A stretch of DNA of 64,000 nucleotides from Branchiostoma floridae (taxonomy: Eukaryota > Chordata > Leptocardii > Amphioxiformes > Branchiostomatidae). Location of the stretch: the NCBI RefSeq assembly GCF_000003815.2, contig NC_049994.1:2192288-2256287 (forward strand), in the 5' to 3' direction. The notes beneath the pieces are model-generated. The model did not search any database. It had not been told where the DNA came from and saw nothing but the letters and a program-made list of their open reading frames with translations. Shown in pieces: positions 22,401 to 32,257 of this stretch (positions are counted from its first letter, which is position 1; each line of letters opens with the position of its first letter). Position numbers and translations under genes: made by a program.

Positions 22401-25400
22401 ATTAACAGGTACGTGACGTCTTTTACGTGCGACCTCAAACATGTCACACTTCTAGTCGTAACACATCAGTGTATGCCCCCCTTTATTTATGTGACTACCA
22501 TCAAGCAGCGACACCCTGCGGTCCTCATTCTTATCGCAGAGGTCCCCAAAGACGTGACCTCTTCTTCTAAAGACGAGACGTCTCCCTCTAAACATGGGGC
22601 TGCACCAAAGTCCCGCATTTCGGAGGAGTGCGGACTCTGTTTTCGTTCAAGGCAGGAGATATTGATTTTTCATTTCCCACTTTTACTCAAGGAAACGCCG
22701 TGGCCCCACCGATAAACTGCATACAACAAGGTGTTTACAAGCGTTCTCGTTGTATACTTTACTTTGTACCAAATCTTACTATCTACCTGTTTGAAAAAGC
22801 CTAAAAGTTGTCCATCAAGTCGTATTCAAACAACGTTTTTTCACTCTTACTGGCGCAAAATTTATTGATAGGCCGTCTGAAATCAACATATGCACACTTC
22901 TAGCACCTGGCAAGTTTTACTATAGGAATGGAAAGACAACACAGCCAGGTAAAGGTTGTAAAAATGTTGAAAACAATAACCCTGATTATTTGTCGGAATC
23001 ATATCAAAAGGATGTTCTGAAAATCTGACGTTCTATGCGGCTCACCTGTTCCAAATTAGACCATGAAATTAAAGGAATGCTTGCAGTACTTCTCAGAATG
23101 CATGCTTGACAAGTGAGACTTTTTGGACATTGTTAATCAGTGAAAAATTCACCTAAACTAGGGACTGTCGCATTTCTTATGATTCTGGAAAAGTGGAAGG
23201 GATAAAACTGGCCTACTTTAGACATGCACATGTGATAGATGACAGGCAAATCCCACCAACAGAAACCGGTCTCATTATCTGAACAAATTTACTTTTCTGG
23301 TTGAATGTCCCGACGTTTATATCATCAGCTTCGTCTAGGAATAGACATGGCCGTTTTTGTTACGCCTTACTTTTGTTGCTTATTCTCATGAAACAAGAAA
23401 AGATTTCTAACTGTAATTGTAGCCTACATTGCCTGGCAATTTGGTACAATGCAAACAGGACTGTAACAAACGTTACCATTGTTCGATGCTTTCTACGTTA
23501 TCTATTTAACCTGCTAGTGGTGTGAAAAATACTGCCTACATTTTAGATGTCGGTATGGACATGCAGGTACTCATATAACTAAATGATATATCCAAAACTG
23601 TATACCATTTCGAAGGAAAAAAGCCTGCAATACATAACCAAATGACTTTTAAAATACCTTGTCACTTTTGTTTAAGGTTGATAGAGTGAATTTCCTAAAC
23701 AATCAGGTACTTTGAAAAAAAATGAGCTTACTTTTTTTGTAACCTAAAATAGCTATTGGAAACACTTCAATGAGAATGAGCTGTTCTAATCATAATTAAC
23801 GTGTTGTACTCACCTTGTGAGGGTGTCAGATATATTTCCCCTCCATTGGGCCGGCAATGACCACACCATCCACCACATCGGGCAGAGGCAACCTGAAAAA
23901 ATGACAAACATTTCAATCAACATATCAAATAGTATATAAACGGAATACTTTTCTTGTTGATGATATTTACAGATCTTGCAGTTGGGGATGGGTTATACTG
24001 TGGATCCAGTATTGAGTTTTAAGTTAAAGCTTTTGCTGCATGGATGCGCGTTGAACCTTTAAGACATCACAGAACAGTAAGTTATAGACAGGCAACAAAC
24101 CTTTCTATCCTCCGAGATAAACATGTCGTTGATGATCAGAGATGCTGGATAGTGAGGCCCCATGACCCAGTGGACTTCTGGTGCCAGCGCAAGGTCCGTC
24201 CCAGTCAGGTTGACCTTGAACGTGCCCTTCGCACAGCCCTGTTTCGCTGAATAACAGTCAGCAGCTTTCCCGTAAGGTACGTCGTTGGGCCCTGTTGTCA
24301 TTAGAAAATATATGTCACCTAAACTGACTTCCTTGGCAAATAATGAGCAAGTCAAGCTAAAAAGTATCTATCATTATGATGCAAATTGTTTGACCAACAA
24401 AATGTTGACCGATTACATGAAACATACTGCGTCATCAAAAAGAAAAAGAAATATTTCTTATTTTTCTCAGACTTGATGGCGTATTGACTTGAGGTATTCT
24501 TACGAGTCAGTCATCCATGGGTAATTAACATTTAGCACTACTTACGGGTCACATTACATATTACAATCTTATTGGAAAGTAACTACCAGTGGTTTGAGCA
24601 AAGGTGTAGACATTTCTAATAACTTTGACCCTGGACGTATCAAACTGTATTCTGAGCTTGCTGAACTTCGTGGTCCCGCGGTTGGCCCATGGGTCCTGAA
24701 GAAAATACAGAAGAAACATTATTGACACAACAAAAGTAAGGCGAATTACGTACATATATCATCACAATGACGCTGGCCTTACACGTGTGTAACATACATT
24801 CGCATAACTCCACCAGGTGTCATTATCCCTCCACCACAAATAAAAAAAAGGTTAGTATACAGGTCTTCCCAAGATTCTCTTGAACACCGAATGTTAAATA
24901 TTCTAAATGAAATACATGTCAGATATTTAGGTGTTGAAGACAATCTCGGGAAGGCCTTTATAACAACGTCTTTTGAGGTGGCGGTATAATGACACCTAGT
25001 GAAATTTTGCGAATGTATGTTACCTTAAAATTATTATCACCATAACAAATTTGTTGTAGAAATATATTTATAGCAATTGAGTTTATACTTCAACTCAACT
25101 TTACTTCGCTACCAATAGTTTCACCTACCTGTAATGAGCCTGTGCATTGATATGCGTAGCGCATGCGGCCAGCAAAGATAACGGCATAGTTCTCATCAGG
25201 ACCGGAAGGTAGAGTCAGGAACTCTTTGGGTTCCCCTGACGCCATGCCATGACAATAGATGCGGATGGATACATCACTGTCCGTCGCAAAAGGGTAAAGT
25301 ATGTACTCGCCATCGTTGGTATCGGAGCTTAGAGATTTAGCTTCAACGCACGATGTGGGCTTGTGGCCTGCATCATCTTTATCGGTCGGCTGCAGCGCAG

Positions 25401-28400
25401 GCGACTGCAAGCCTGTAAGAGTTATAATTAGTATAATGTTAATATTAAATGGTGTGGCTAACGACGAGGGATATGTTTGCCTCAGCCAAGACAATCATAA
25501 TTTTAATATCTTATTGCACCATCTGGGATCCAACTGCAGACTGTATTATCAACTAATTATAAACTTAGCGGCGGCGGCCATGCGTCAGTTCTGTCCTGCT
25601 CGCTCTGTTTTTGACGGAGATGTTTCAAATAGAACCATGATTGAAAAGGGGGAGAAAAATATCAACAGAAATTGTAATCAAACACTACAGAAAGTCTGCT
25701 ACTTTACCAGTAACCAAGATGACAGCCTTGTGGAAAAGGTCATTGACCTTATTTGTTTGGGGAAGAAGAGCAGGAAACGGGGCAAAAACAATTACATGTT
25801 TCCTTCCTATGAATGCAAACACAAAATGTAACAGGGCACAGACTCATAATGCAGATCTGCATTAGAATACATAGAAAACATATCAGAAAAGGGCTGTCAA
25901 AAGTCACCTACCTGAGGTTTAGTGGGTGGTAAACACACAATGGCAGCAAAGTCTGACTTCTATATTGTATCTCTATAAACTTTCGGCCATTTTGGTACAG
26001 TGCAAAGGTCAACACTACAGCAGAACAAACTCTTGCTGTCCTCCTGAGTAGGTCAAAGGTCACCAAATGTATATCTCAGACTGCCCATGACACCCCAAAC
26101 ATCATAACTAAGCTAGAAGCCTAGTTTAAAAAAAATAAATAAAATAGCCAAAACCGTTACCTGTCATTTCTAGCTCAAAAATGCCAACATTTCCCAAGGA
26201 AAAGGCTGCTTTTAACAAATAAAGCTGGCATCAAATTCGACCTAATACGCCTGCGTATTAAGGGCAAAGACCCTAATTGACGCAGCCGCAGAAGGCCAAA
26301 CTTAAGTTCATATTGTATTTTAGCCTATTTTCGACTTGTTGCAGAAAAATGTAAGAAGCATTTCTTATTGATGAGACAGTGTAGGGTGCATACGTTCAAT
26401 TAGGCAAAAAAAAGTTTTGGTTAATTTTTAGGCCTGTGCTGACCCCTAATTTGAAGTGGTCAGTTCTTTAATTGAGGTCATGTGATGCCAAGATGGCGGC
26501 ATATTTGAAGGCTGCGGGAACTTTTGCTGGTCGTAATTTTTAAAAATCAGACTTTTGGACACTTGAGATAGCGGGTTGCTGTGTGGGGGTGAGTTCTTAT
26601 GACCTGGAATGTTGACGGATGAGATTATGACCCCCTAAACTTGCCTTTTTCTGCATTATCGCCAATACAGATTTACATTAGTGTTCACTGCTAAAATGTC
26701 AATGAAGAATCATCATACCATGCGGCTGTGTGAAGGCCGGAAGTCTCTGTGACAAGGTTTGTTCCCGGGTGTGCACAACCCGCGATGTCAGCCTGTCGAT
26801 CTTAGCCTTCACTTCTGACATCCGTCCTGGTAAATTTAGTAAAGACTAAATTTAGAATGGTCTTATACACAATAGTAAGTTCATTGCAAATCTCTGCCCG
26901 AGGGCTACTGTAAATACGAATTTTTTTTTTTCATTACAGTAAGAGACCACAGTGCATGGCGATATCGCGAAATTAAAACCACCGCGAAAAGTCCATTTTC
27001 CATCTATTGCGAAATTAATTCCCCCGAACTTAAATGCATTTACAGTATTTGCAGGTTACGTGACGGGGAACAAGAGAACAATATTACACGTGTGTAGTCT
27101 AAAAGACGACTCTTAACAATGATTTATTGGGTTCGACTTCTTTTTTTGAGACAGTGCAAGACGAAGGATCCCACCTTTTCCGTAATCTGTGAGTGGTTTT
27201 TGTGATGTTGGAAATAAGGGTGGAATTTAGTGGCCTTTTCCAAGAGCTCTTTTCTTTCGTGATCGTAGAAGGGTTTGAACACTAGATACTATTATTATTA
27301 TCAAGGTTTTTTTTCGCACACATGTAACTTATAAATTAGCCATTTAAATAGCTCATTACAGTACACCCCTTGCCTGTCCATTGAATCACAGAAAAGTCAG
27401 AACCTTCTTCATTCGTCAGGACCAAATAGGTTGAAAAGAGGACTAAGTGCGATCAAAGAGCCCATTGCATACCGATCTGTAGTGAATGTAGTTCTTCTTT
27501 TAAAAAAGAGCTTTAACATTTCCCTGCCTACTGAATGGCACAAACCAAGAATTGTTTTATAAAGGATTTCATGACATTTCTTATGCGAGAATGCAAACTG
27601 TTCTTGGTTATAGTTTCGTCAGCGTTGTGGATCACTGTTTATACCTCCTTTCCACCAGAACGGCACTCTCGCCGCATTCTCTCTGCGGCCTCAAATTTGA
27701 CATATCGCTCAACGTATTCTTTAGAAATTACCATTCCCTGCTATAGGATATGTGTAACCTTCACTTTCACACCGGGTATATCATACAAATACGTAAAAGT
27801 CTGACTGAGAAGACAACAAAACAGAAAGTGTAAAAAATATTCGATTCTCTTCTATACATTTGTCGAGCGATATGTCAAATTTTAGGTCGCAGAGAGAACG
27901 CGGCGAGAGCACCGTCCTAGTGGAAAGGGGGTTTAACCCTATTCAGACCGGGGGGGGGGGGGCTTTTGAGGCCTGCGCTAACTTTGATGTCCAATAACGC
28001 CAGAACGGCTTACGCTAGAGCCACCAAATTTGGTAAGTTTTCCTAAAATATTGTTAACAACAATTTTACGAAGTTTGACAAATTTTTCATTTTTTGCTTG
28101 TTGCCATGGCAACCGTTTGTTGACAGGCAGTTTTGCCAAAAATCACCATTTTTTGTTCGAACAATGTATTTTTTTCACATTTATTTGCTATATTACTGCA
28201 ATTTTGTTACATAGATAAAATCTAATATCATTAAGCATATCTTTCATAATTATATATGCATAAATTATGCTAATTTAATGACGTCATCAGCCCAAAATCC
28301 AAGATGGCGGACCGAATGGCCAGATCAAGAATAACAAGCTAATTATCCCTTAAAATTTGTAACTACCTGGTATTTTTTCATCAAAAATCATCTAAATGAA

Positions 28401-29225
28401 TGAATTTAGTCTATTTCCATTGCCCTTTGTGATTATTTGTTGAAAAAAAAAAATATTTTTAAAAATTCAAGGTGGTGGATGTAATATGGCGGAGCCCAAC
28501 TAGTATCTTAGATGTCCATGACGTCATTTCACGACGTCATTTTGACGTCATTGATGTTGCTATTGGCAACGCAAGGCGTAACAAACACTATTATTCTGTT
28601 ATCTGCACTTGTTGTTACATTTTTGTAGCATAACTTGAAGTTTTCTGAGAAAACCCCTTTTTCATGGGTTTGGCCAATATAATTAAATTGATGACGTCAT
28701 AATTACGTCATCTTACGTCAACGTAACGTCAAACGTCACATACTTGTCGAATATTATGTCGACATCATTTCCTTAAAATTTGGTGGCTCTACGGCACGTC
28801 GTTTTAGAGTTATAGGACTTAGAAGTGGAGGGCCTCAAAAGCCCCCCCCCCCCCCCCGTCCAGGGATGACCAAAAAAGCCCGGTCTGAGTAGGGTTAAAT
28901 ACGTACGTCACAAAACCAGGCCAATATTGATGATAACAGACAGTAGCCGGAACGAAGGCAAGGTAAAAAATCAGTGTGTTAAGAAAAATTTGTTAAACGC
29001 TAAGGTGGAACTACTGACAAAAACTTGGTTAACAACAAGAGGAAAAAAGTTATGTTTTCAAGTCCCAAAGAACCGAAGAACCGTAAGGGTAGATCTACTG
29101 ACTTTTCAATCGGGCCGCGTCCTGCTTAGTTAATCCGTACACATTCGGGTTTGGCCACATGACCGCAAAGTACAGGAGAAGGAAGACCTTGCTGTAGGTC
29201 CATTTTCCCATGGTGATCTTTCTTT
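19370..29225 (-). CDS. Secreted GON-Link domain protein, complete 8-exon gene
   Basis: Coding parts (minus): 29103-29211, 26719-26826, 25129-25412, 24587-24695, 24101-24291, 23814-23892, 19943-20138, 19370-19454. They total 1161 nt, 386 aa plus stop, and every junction keeps phase. The order is a signal peptide (about residues 1-26), a short charged helix (MSEVKAKIDRLTSRVV), a GON domain (about 95-270) as known from the C-terminus of ADAMTS9/20 and nematode GON-1, then a Link module (about 275-385), the hyaluronan-binding fold of link protein, CD44 and TSG-6. No protease or thrombospondin repeats are present. The likely role is an extracellular matrix protein. Its longest intron (20139-23813) holds LINE and SINE debris. 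I do not know this domain pair from other animals. The exon joins are inferred without transcripts. Confidence 0.85.
19776..19802 (+). mobile_element. Lone mariner-type terminal repeat
   Basis: 'tatacgagggtaggtcaaaa' then 'agtaatga' is the typical end of Tc1/mariner-type elements (TA followed by ACGAGGGT...TCAAAAAGT). It lies in the last intron of the GON-Link gene. No second end or transposase was seen. Confidence 0.55.
19943..20138 (-). CDS. GON-Link gene, exon 7 (Link module, first half)
   Basis: The acceptor 'tattttctgcag' at 20139-20140 is chosen because it keeps phase with exon 6; a second AG at 20119 would not. It encodes SPAGTYKYTLDEARQACA, GATLASYNQLNDAW and CGWLSDGTARYP, the signature of the first half of a Link domain. 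Confidence 0.88.
20340..20585 (+). pseudogene. Non-LTR RT fragment (start of RT domain)
   Basis: An open stretch encodes SVFTEED, then GLNPSKASGSDQIPPWFL, the LNPxKAxGPDxIP motif at the start of LINE reverse transcriptase domains. It breaks off before the catalytic core. It lies in the long intron of the GON-Link gene. Confidence 0.7.
20895..21080. repeat. ACGTGAC-rich repeat copy
   Basis: Contains 'agacgtcacgttcttcgtgt', 'cacacgtgacgtg' and 'cccatgtgacgtg'. It is related to 15887-16090 and 21880-22445. Confidence 0.5.
21105..21450 (+). pseudogene. Non-LTR endonuclease fragment
   Basis: It encodes KPDILVITETWLDDT and SEFFP, the TETWL catalytic region of LINE AP-endonucleases. After a stop at 21265 it continues with DDSHGGDLIAISND and SLYICAYYRPH. 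Stops show that it is inactive. Confidence 0.75.
21785..21868 (+). mobile_element. SINE head fragment (tRNA-like)
   Basis: 'ggttctgagttcgatcccca' is a B box in the same context as the SINE at 16113. The body after 'ccgtgcccc' is lost, and a run of ACGTGAC-rich sequence follows. Confidence 0.65.
21880..22445. repeat. Dense array of ACGTGACGT motifs
   Basis: More than a dozen variants of (A)CGTGACGT/GACGTCAC are spread over about 560 bp ('gtacgtgacgtcattt' is one). Part of it (22070-22140) is the inverted relative of 15890-16085. The words contain CRE (TGACGTCA) and E-box (CACGTG) cores, but the array reads as repeat DNA inside an intron. Confidence 0.65.
22446..23813. other. Intron interior, nothing recognised
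   Basis: Part of the 3.7-kb intron of the GON-Link gene. A plus-strand open frame (22389-22715) contains a Ser/Lys-rich stretch but no known motif, and I do not call it. Confidence 0.45.
23814..23892 (-). CDS. GON-Link gene, exon 6 (end of GON domain)
   Basis: It encodes VASARCGGWCGHCRPNGG, the Cys-rich closing motif of GON domains (GRCGGYCGKC in relatives). It ends YLTPSQ plus one base, joining in frame to the Link exon 3.7 kb away. Confidence 0.85.
24101..24291 (-). CDS. GON-Link gene, exon 5 (GON domain)
   Basis: It encodes AADCYSAKQGCAKGTFKVNL (with an NLT glycosylation sequon) and WVMGPHYPASLIIND. This is the GTFxxxLxGTxL and GNYA-like core of GON domains. Donor GTTTGT, in phase with the next exon. 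Confidence 0.87.
24587..24695 (-). CDS. GON-Link gene, exon 4 (GON domain middle)
   Basis: Acceptor 'ttttcttcag', donor GTAGTT. It encodes TKFSKLRIQF and VYTFAQTTG, the counterpart of the TxFSKVRI segment of ADAMTS9/20 GON domains. It ends with one base of a split Gly codon. Confidence 0.85.
25129..25412 (-). CDS. GON-Link gene, exon 3 (GON domain N-terminal half)
   Basis: Ninety-four codons between a 'ctcttacag' acceptor and a GTAGGT donor. GON landmarks include TSCVEAK, DGEYILYPF, IRIYCHGMASGEPKEF, LPSGPDENYAVIF and AYQCTGS. Confidence 0.88.
25413..26718. other. Intron, nothing recognised
   Basis: Intron 2 of the GON-Link gene. Plus-strand frames here are antisense shadows. No paired repeat was identified. 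Confidence 0.45.
26719..26826 (-). CDS. GON-Link gene, exon 2 (coiled-coil region)
   Basis: Acceptor 'tttaccag', donor GTATGA. It encodes a charged amphipathic stretch (EVKAKIDRLTSRVVHTREQ) likely to form a short helix or oligomerising coil. It carries two bases of a split codon at its start and one at its end, matching both neighbours. Confidence 0.75.
26906..27047. mobile_element. Short MITE with TACTGTAAAT ends
   Basis: The left end 'tactgtaaata' and right end 'catttacagta' are inverted. Between them are a T11 run and paired 'gcgaaatta' words. It lies in intron 1 of the GON-Link gene. Confidence 0.6.
27643..27932. mobile_element. Foldback element, 290 bp
   Basis: Left-arm blocks 'cctttccaccag', 'ctctcgccgc' and 'tttgacatatcgctc' recur inverted at the right, ending 'gtggaaagggggt'. 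A TTAA element is inserted exactly at its right edge (27933). Confidence 0.8.
27933..28898 (-). mobile_element. Non-autonomous piggyBac-like element, inverted copy
   Basis: TTAA flanks at both ends, left terminus CCCTATTCAGACC and right terminus ending GGTCTGAGTAGGG. The body matches 11575-12516 in reverse orientation ('ccaagatggcgg', 'gttgccatggcaaccgtttg', 'cataacttgaag'). It lies in intron 1 of the GON-Link gene. No transposase. Confidence 0.82.
29103..29225 (-). CDS. GON-Link gene, exon with start codon and signal peptide
   Basis: An acceptor 'tttcttattcttag' precedes 14 nt of 5' UTR and an ATG at 29211 in good context (ATCACCATGG). The 36 codons give Met-Gly-Lys, then a hydrophobic core (VFLLLYFAVMW) and a likely cleavage site near VYG. 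The exon ends at a GTCAGT donor with one base of a split Arg codon. The acceptor implies an untranslated upstream exon not located here. Confidence 0.8.
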
Positions 29226-30279
29226 CTAAGAATAAGAAATACAAAGTCAACATTTAAGTGGATTTTTTTAATAAGAACTTGCCAAAGGTGAAGTAAGTTT
29301 ACATACTTACTACAAAGTTTACATAAAGTAAAGCATAGGTTCCGTTTCTAACATTCCTGTCAGGGCGTAGCAACTGTAGGAAAGGAACGCAACGTTCCTT
29401 AATCTGCCCAAGTGTAAAATGTGTACCTGACTTCGGTTGGGGATGTAAGGGTGGTGGAACGAGAGAGATGTACTCATGGCACTATGGTTCCTTATGATCT
29501 CGAAATGCCCTCTGGACCTTTGACTTTTACTCTATTGACGATGAGACAAGTCATTACATGGGTCTACCTAGGCAGCTTTGGGCTAGTAGCGACAGAACCT
29601 ACAAATATACGGACGAACATATTGCAAAGAATTCATCACAAGAAACATTACAATACCTTTAACTTTGACCTATCCACTTAAAGATGACTGATCAAAGTTT
29701 AAGGACCTACCTTGTCTACGATGACTTCACGTACCCCTGTATGACCAACGGAAGGTCTGGTTTTAGTGTAACGCATAAAACGTTTGAACCTATATAAAGT
29801 CTACAGTAACATCACTAATCTGTTGTAACTGCATTACGTGAACACAAGAGCTTTTAGCGTAAGGTTGACTGCAAAAAAGAAAAGAAAAGAATGGTATCTG
29901 GTGTCCCCGTGAGTGGCACCAGTTTCCCCACTCTCAATAAACAGTCCTTACAAATTTGTAAAGGTGGACATTAATGTAGACTTCACCAACTGTAGTATAA
30001 CGTCAGACTTTGAACCCAGGGTAATTTAATTATAGGCTTAAAAACCCTCCATTATACAACACGTCCCCTCAAATTGAATTTAGGGTGTGTTTGGGATGTC
30101 TTAACAAATGGTTGCCTAGGAGTGAACCTGATTAACAGAAATATGTGTCTCTCCTCACGAACAACTAATTTCCATTGAATCGATTCTAAAGAATACATTA
30201 TTGCTTTAAGCTAAAATCCTTCCCGACATTAACGCCTTTTGTTAACGTTGTATAATTACAACAGAAAAGCGATGACGTT
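29226..30279. other. Upstream of the GON-Link gene; SINE scrap
   Basis: Should contain the promoter and any 5' untranslated exon of the minus-strand gene, but I cannot place either. A SINE body scrap ('gtgtacctgacttcggttgg') is at about 29415-29445. Confidence 0.45.
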
Positions 30280-30500
30280 TTAACCCTCAAACACCGAAGT
30301 GTGGTCCATTTGGATCCCAGGCGTAAACTTTGAAGTGCCATTTGAACATTTTTGGTCAGAAGAAAAATTCCTTCCGTGACTTTCTCAGTCAATATTTGCT
30401 GTACTTTCTCCTAGGTTTTTACGAAGATGGGTACAATGCTATGGAAACTATAAAGAAAGTACGTGTTCAGTCCGTCTGGGGTCCAAACGGACCCCAGCAA
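30280..30500 (+). mobile_element. End of a second TTAA element family
   Basis: It begins TTAACCCTCAAACACC, a different piggyBac-like terminus, matching the inverted end at 54277-54294 and the decayed one at 12766. A near-palindrome 'ggggtccaaacggacccc' lies at 30478-30495. The other TTAA end is not clear. Confidence 0.4.
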
Positions 30501-30534
30501 AAATGTGCAGTCTTTAAAATAAACTTTTGAGACT

Positions 30535-30995
30535 AACTCCCTAGCAGAAAGAAGGGAGCAGCTCTGTCTCAAGTTTGCACGGACATTGCTGAACTCGGAA
30601 TACAGAGAATGGCTGCCTGCGACAAGATTCCAGATCTCGGGTCGGGCCACCAGAAATAGCCACAAATTGAACAGTCATATGTCTAGAACAAACCGATATA
30701 GCAACTCACCGATTCCCTATATGAGCAATCTGCTCAATGCATACGGACCATAATTCCAGCATTAGTCAATACCATATCCACATCACCAAAATAATACTCC
30801 CCTGTTATCAGACAATCGTCCAAATGAAATTTTAACCTATGTATATATGTATATAGTACTTATTCCTAGTAGTAACGTGTAATATTTGACTTTTTATTGT
30901 GTGTTTCGAATGTAAATTGAATTCAATTCAGTGGTCACACTGCGAATTTTCAATAAAGTCATCATCATCATCATCATCAACTGCTTACCGTATGA
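30535..30995 (+). pseudogene. LINE 3' end with ATC tail
   Basis: It encodes REQLCLKFARTLLNS, REWLP and then NRYSNSPIPYMSNLLN before a stop, the usual C-terminus of Jockey/Rex-type RT proteins. A 3' UTR follows with 'caataaag' and a (TCA)n tail at 30958-30980, the microsatellite end typical of these LINEs. It is 5'-truncated. Confidence 0.8.
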
Positions 30996-31005
30996 ACACC
31001 AAACT

Positions 31006-31151
31006 TTAACCCTATTCAGACCGGGCTTTTTTTGTCATCCCTGGACCGGGGGGGGGGGGGCTTTTGAGGCCCTCCACTTCTAAGTCCTATAACTCTAAAA
31101 CGACGTGCCGTAGGGCCACCAAATTTTTAGGACATAATTTTGACATAATAT
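31006..31151 (+). mobile_element. Truncated piggyBac-like element (5' end)
   Basis: TTAACCCTATTCAGACC, a G-run, 'cttttgagg' and 'cgacgtgccgtagggccacc' match the start of the copy at 11575. The match stops at about 31151. Confidence 0.75.
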
Positions 31152-31380
31152 AAACTACAACTAAGTAATATAGACAAATTTATATTCCTTATGAATCTAG
31201 ACAAGCCTTTACTTATAAAGCATATCTGTTCTTACATTTTCAATATCACAAAGAAACGAGAAGAAGCCGAATGTACGCAGTAGAATACGATCCTTGAGTA
31301 GTGTAGATTCATTGTATCATTATATCATATTGTATCATTTGTTGTGACCTGTTCTAAACCCAGTGGGTATGAATGTATAA

Positions 31381-31910
31381 TAAAGGTCTTCATTCACTAA
31401 TAGGAGGCATCTACAGAAGCCCGTCTTCTGACCCAAAGTCGTCAACTGAACACTTGGCACAACTTCTACAAGTAGTTACGGGGACTAGTCCTACGCACCT
31501 CGTAATCGCTGGTGATTTCAACTATCCTGAAATCGACTGGGAACAAGAAACCTCATGTGCAAATGACGCTCACCCATCCCACCTTTTTCTTCGTTGTGTG
31601 CATGAAAACCTTCTGTACCAACATGTCTTCAAGCCCACTAGATACAGACCCGGTGAGTTACCGAACATTCTTGATCTAGTTCTGACAAATGAAGATGGAA
31701 TGGTGGAAAACATTGAGTACTTACCTGGTATTGGACATAGTGACCATATAAGGCTGCAGTTTGAAACCAGACTATACTCCAAGAGAAAGGACAATCCAAC
31801 ACCAAGACTCAGCCTATACCGCGGTGACTACGTCAATATGGCTGCAGACTTATCCGGTATTGACTGGGACACCAGGCTCATGGACAAGTCCTTCGACGAG
31901 GCGTACAGTC
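31381..31910 (+). pseudogene. CR1/Jockey-type LINE, endonuclease half
   Basis: Open frame with the C-terminal part of an AP-endonuclease: GGIYRSPSS, LVIAGDFNYPEIDW, ILDLVLTN and the catalytic GHSDH. It continues RLSLYRGDY and SFDEAYS up to 31910, then stops resembling the family exactly where the inverted repeat begins. The start is 5'-truncated (IGGIY is the first recognisable motif). It is the partner of the RT half at 51151-53109. Confidence 0.85.
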
Positions 31911-32257
31911 ACCCCATTCATACAGAATCACCGAGATATCTGGTAGATTGGGGGTTGAAAATCAGCGAGAGGGATCGGTGTACGGTAGCACCGTGGTACC
32001 GTGCGGTATCACAATCAGCGACACAGGTCGGTGATGATCGCCCCGTATCTTGGGGTAAGCTGATCATATATAGGTAATCAGGCGCGCTGTTCGTGACCCT
32101 ACGGTTAGCTGGAGGTCACAACAGTCAACATGGCGGCTGGTTCGGAGGGTCTAGCTAGGACCTGGAAACTCTGTTCCAACTTTCAAGCATATTCCACGGA
32201 AACCAGTTCAACAGGTAGGTCTTGTAACGTTAATCCTGAAGCTTTGGTTTTCAATTT
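31911..32257 (+). repeat. Left terminal inverted repeat
   Basis: Begins with ACCCCATTCA and contains 'gatcatatatagg' (TATA-like) about 60 bp before 'caacatggcgg'. The last shared block is 'ggttttcaattt'. Outside this, the interior sequences of the two ends diverge. Confidence 0.85.
32130..32214 (+). CDS. Candidate first exon inside the left terminal repeat
   Basis: ATG in 'caacATGGCGGC' opens 28 codons (start MAAGSEGLARTWKLCSNFQA) and ends at a consensus GTAGGT donor with one base left over. In the right terminal repeat the same sequence has ATA in place of ATG, plus small indels, so only the left copy could work. No homology is recognised and the next exon was not identified. Confidence 0.35.

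Noticed and set aside
22389-22715. 108-codon plus-strand frame with a Ser/Lys-rich stretch
   Set aside because: Begins in the ACGTGAC repeat and lies antisense in an intron; no motif.
25301-25831. 176-codon plus-strand frame
   Set aside because: Antisense to the GON exon at 25129-25412 and its intron; no motif of its own.
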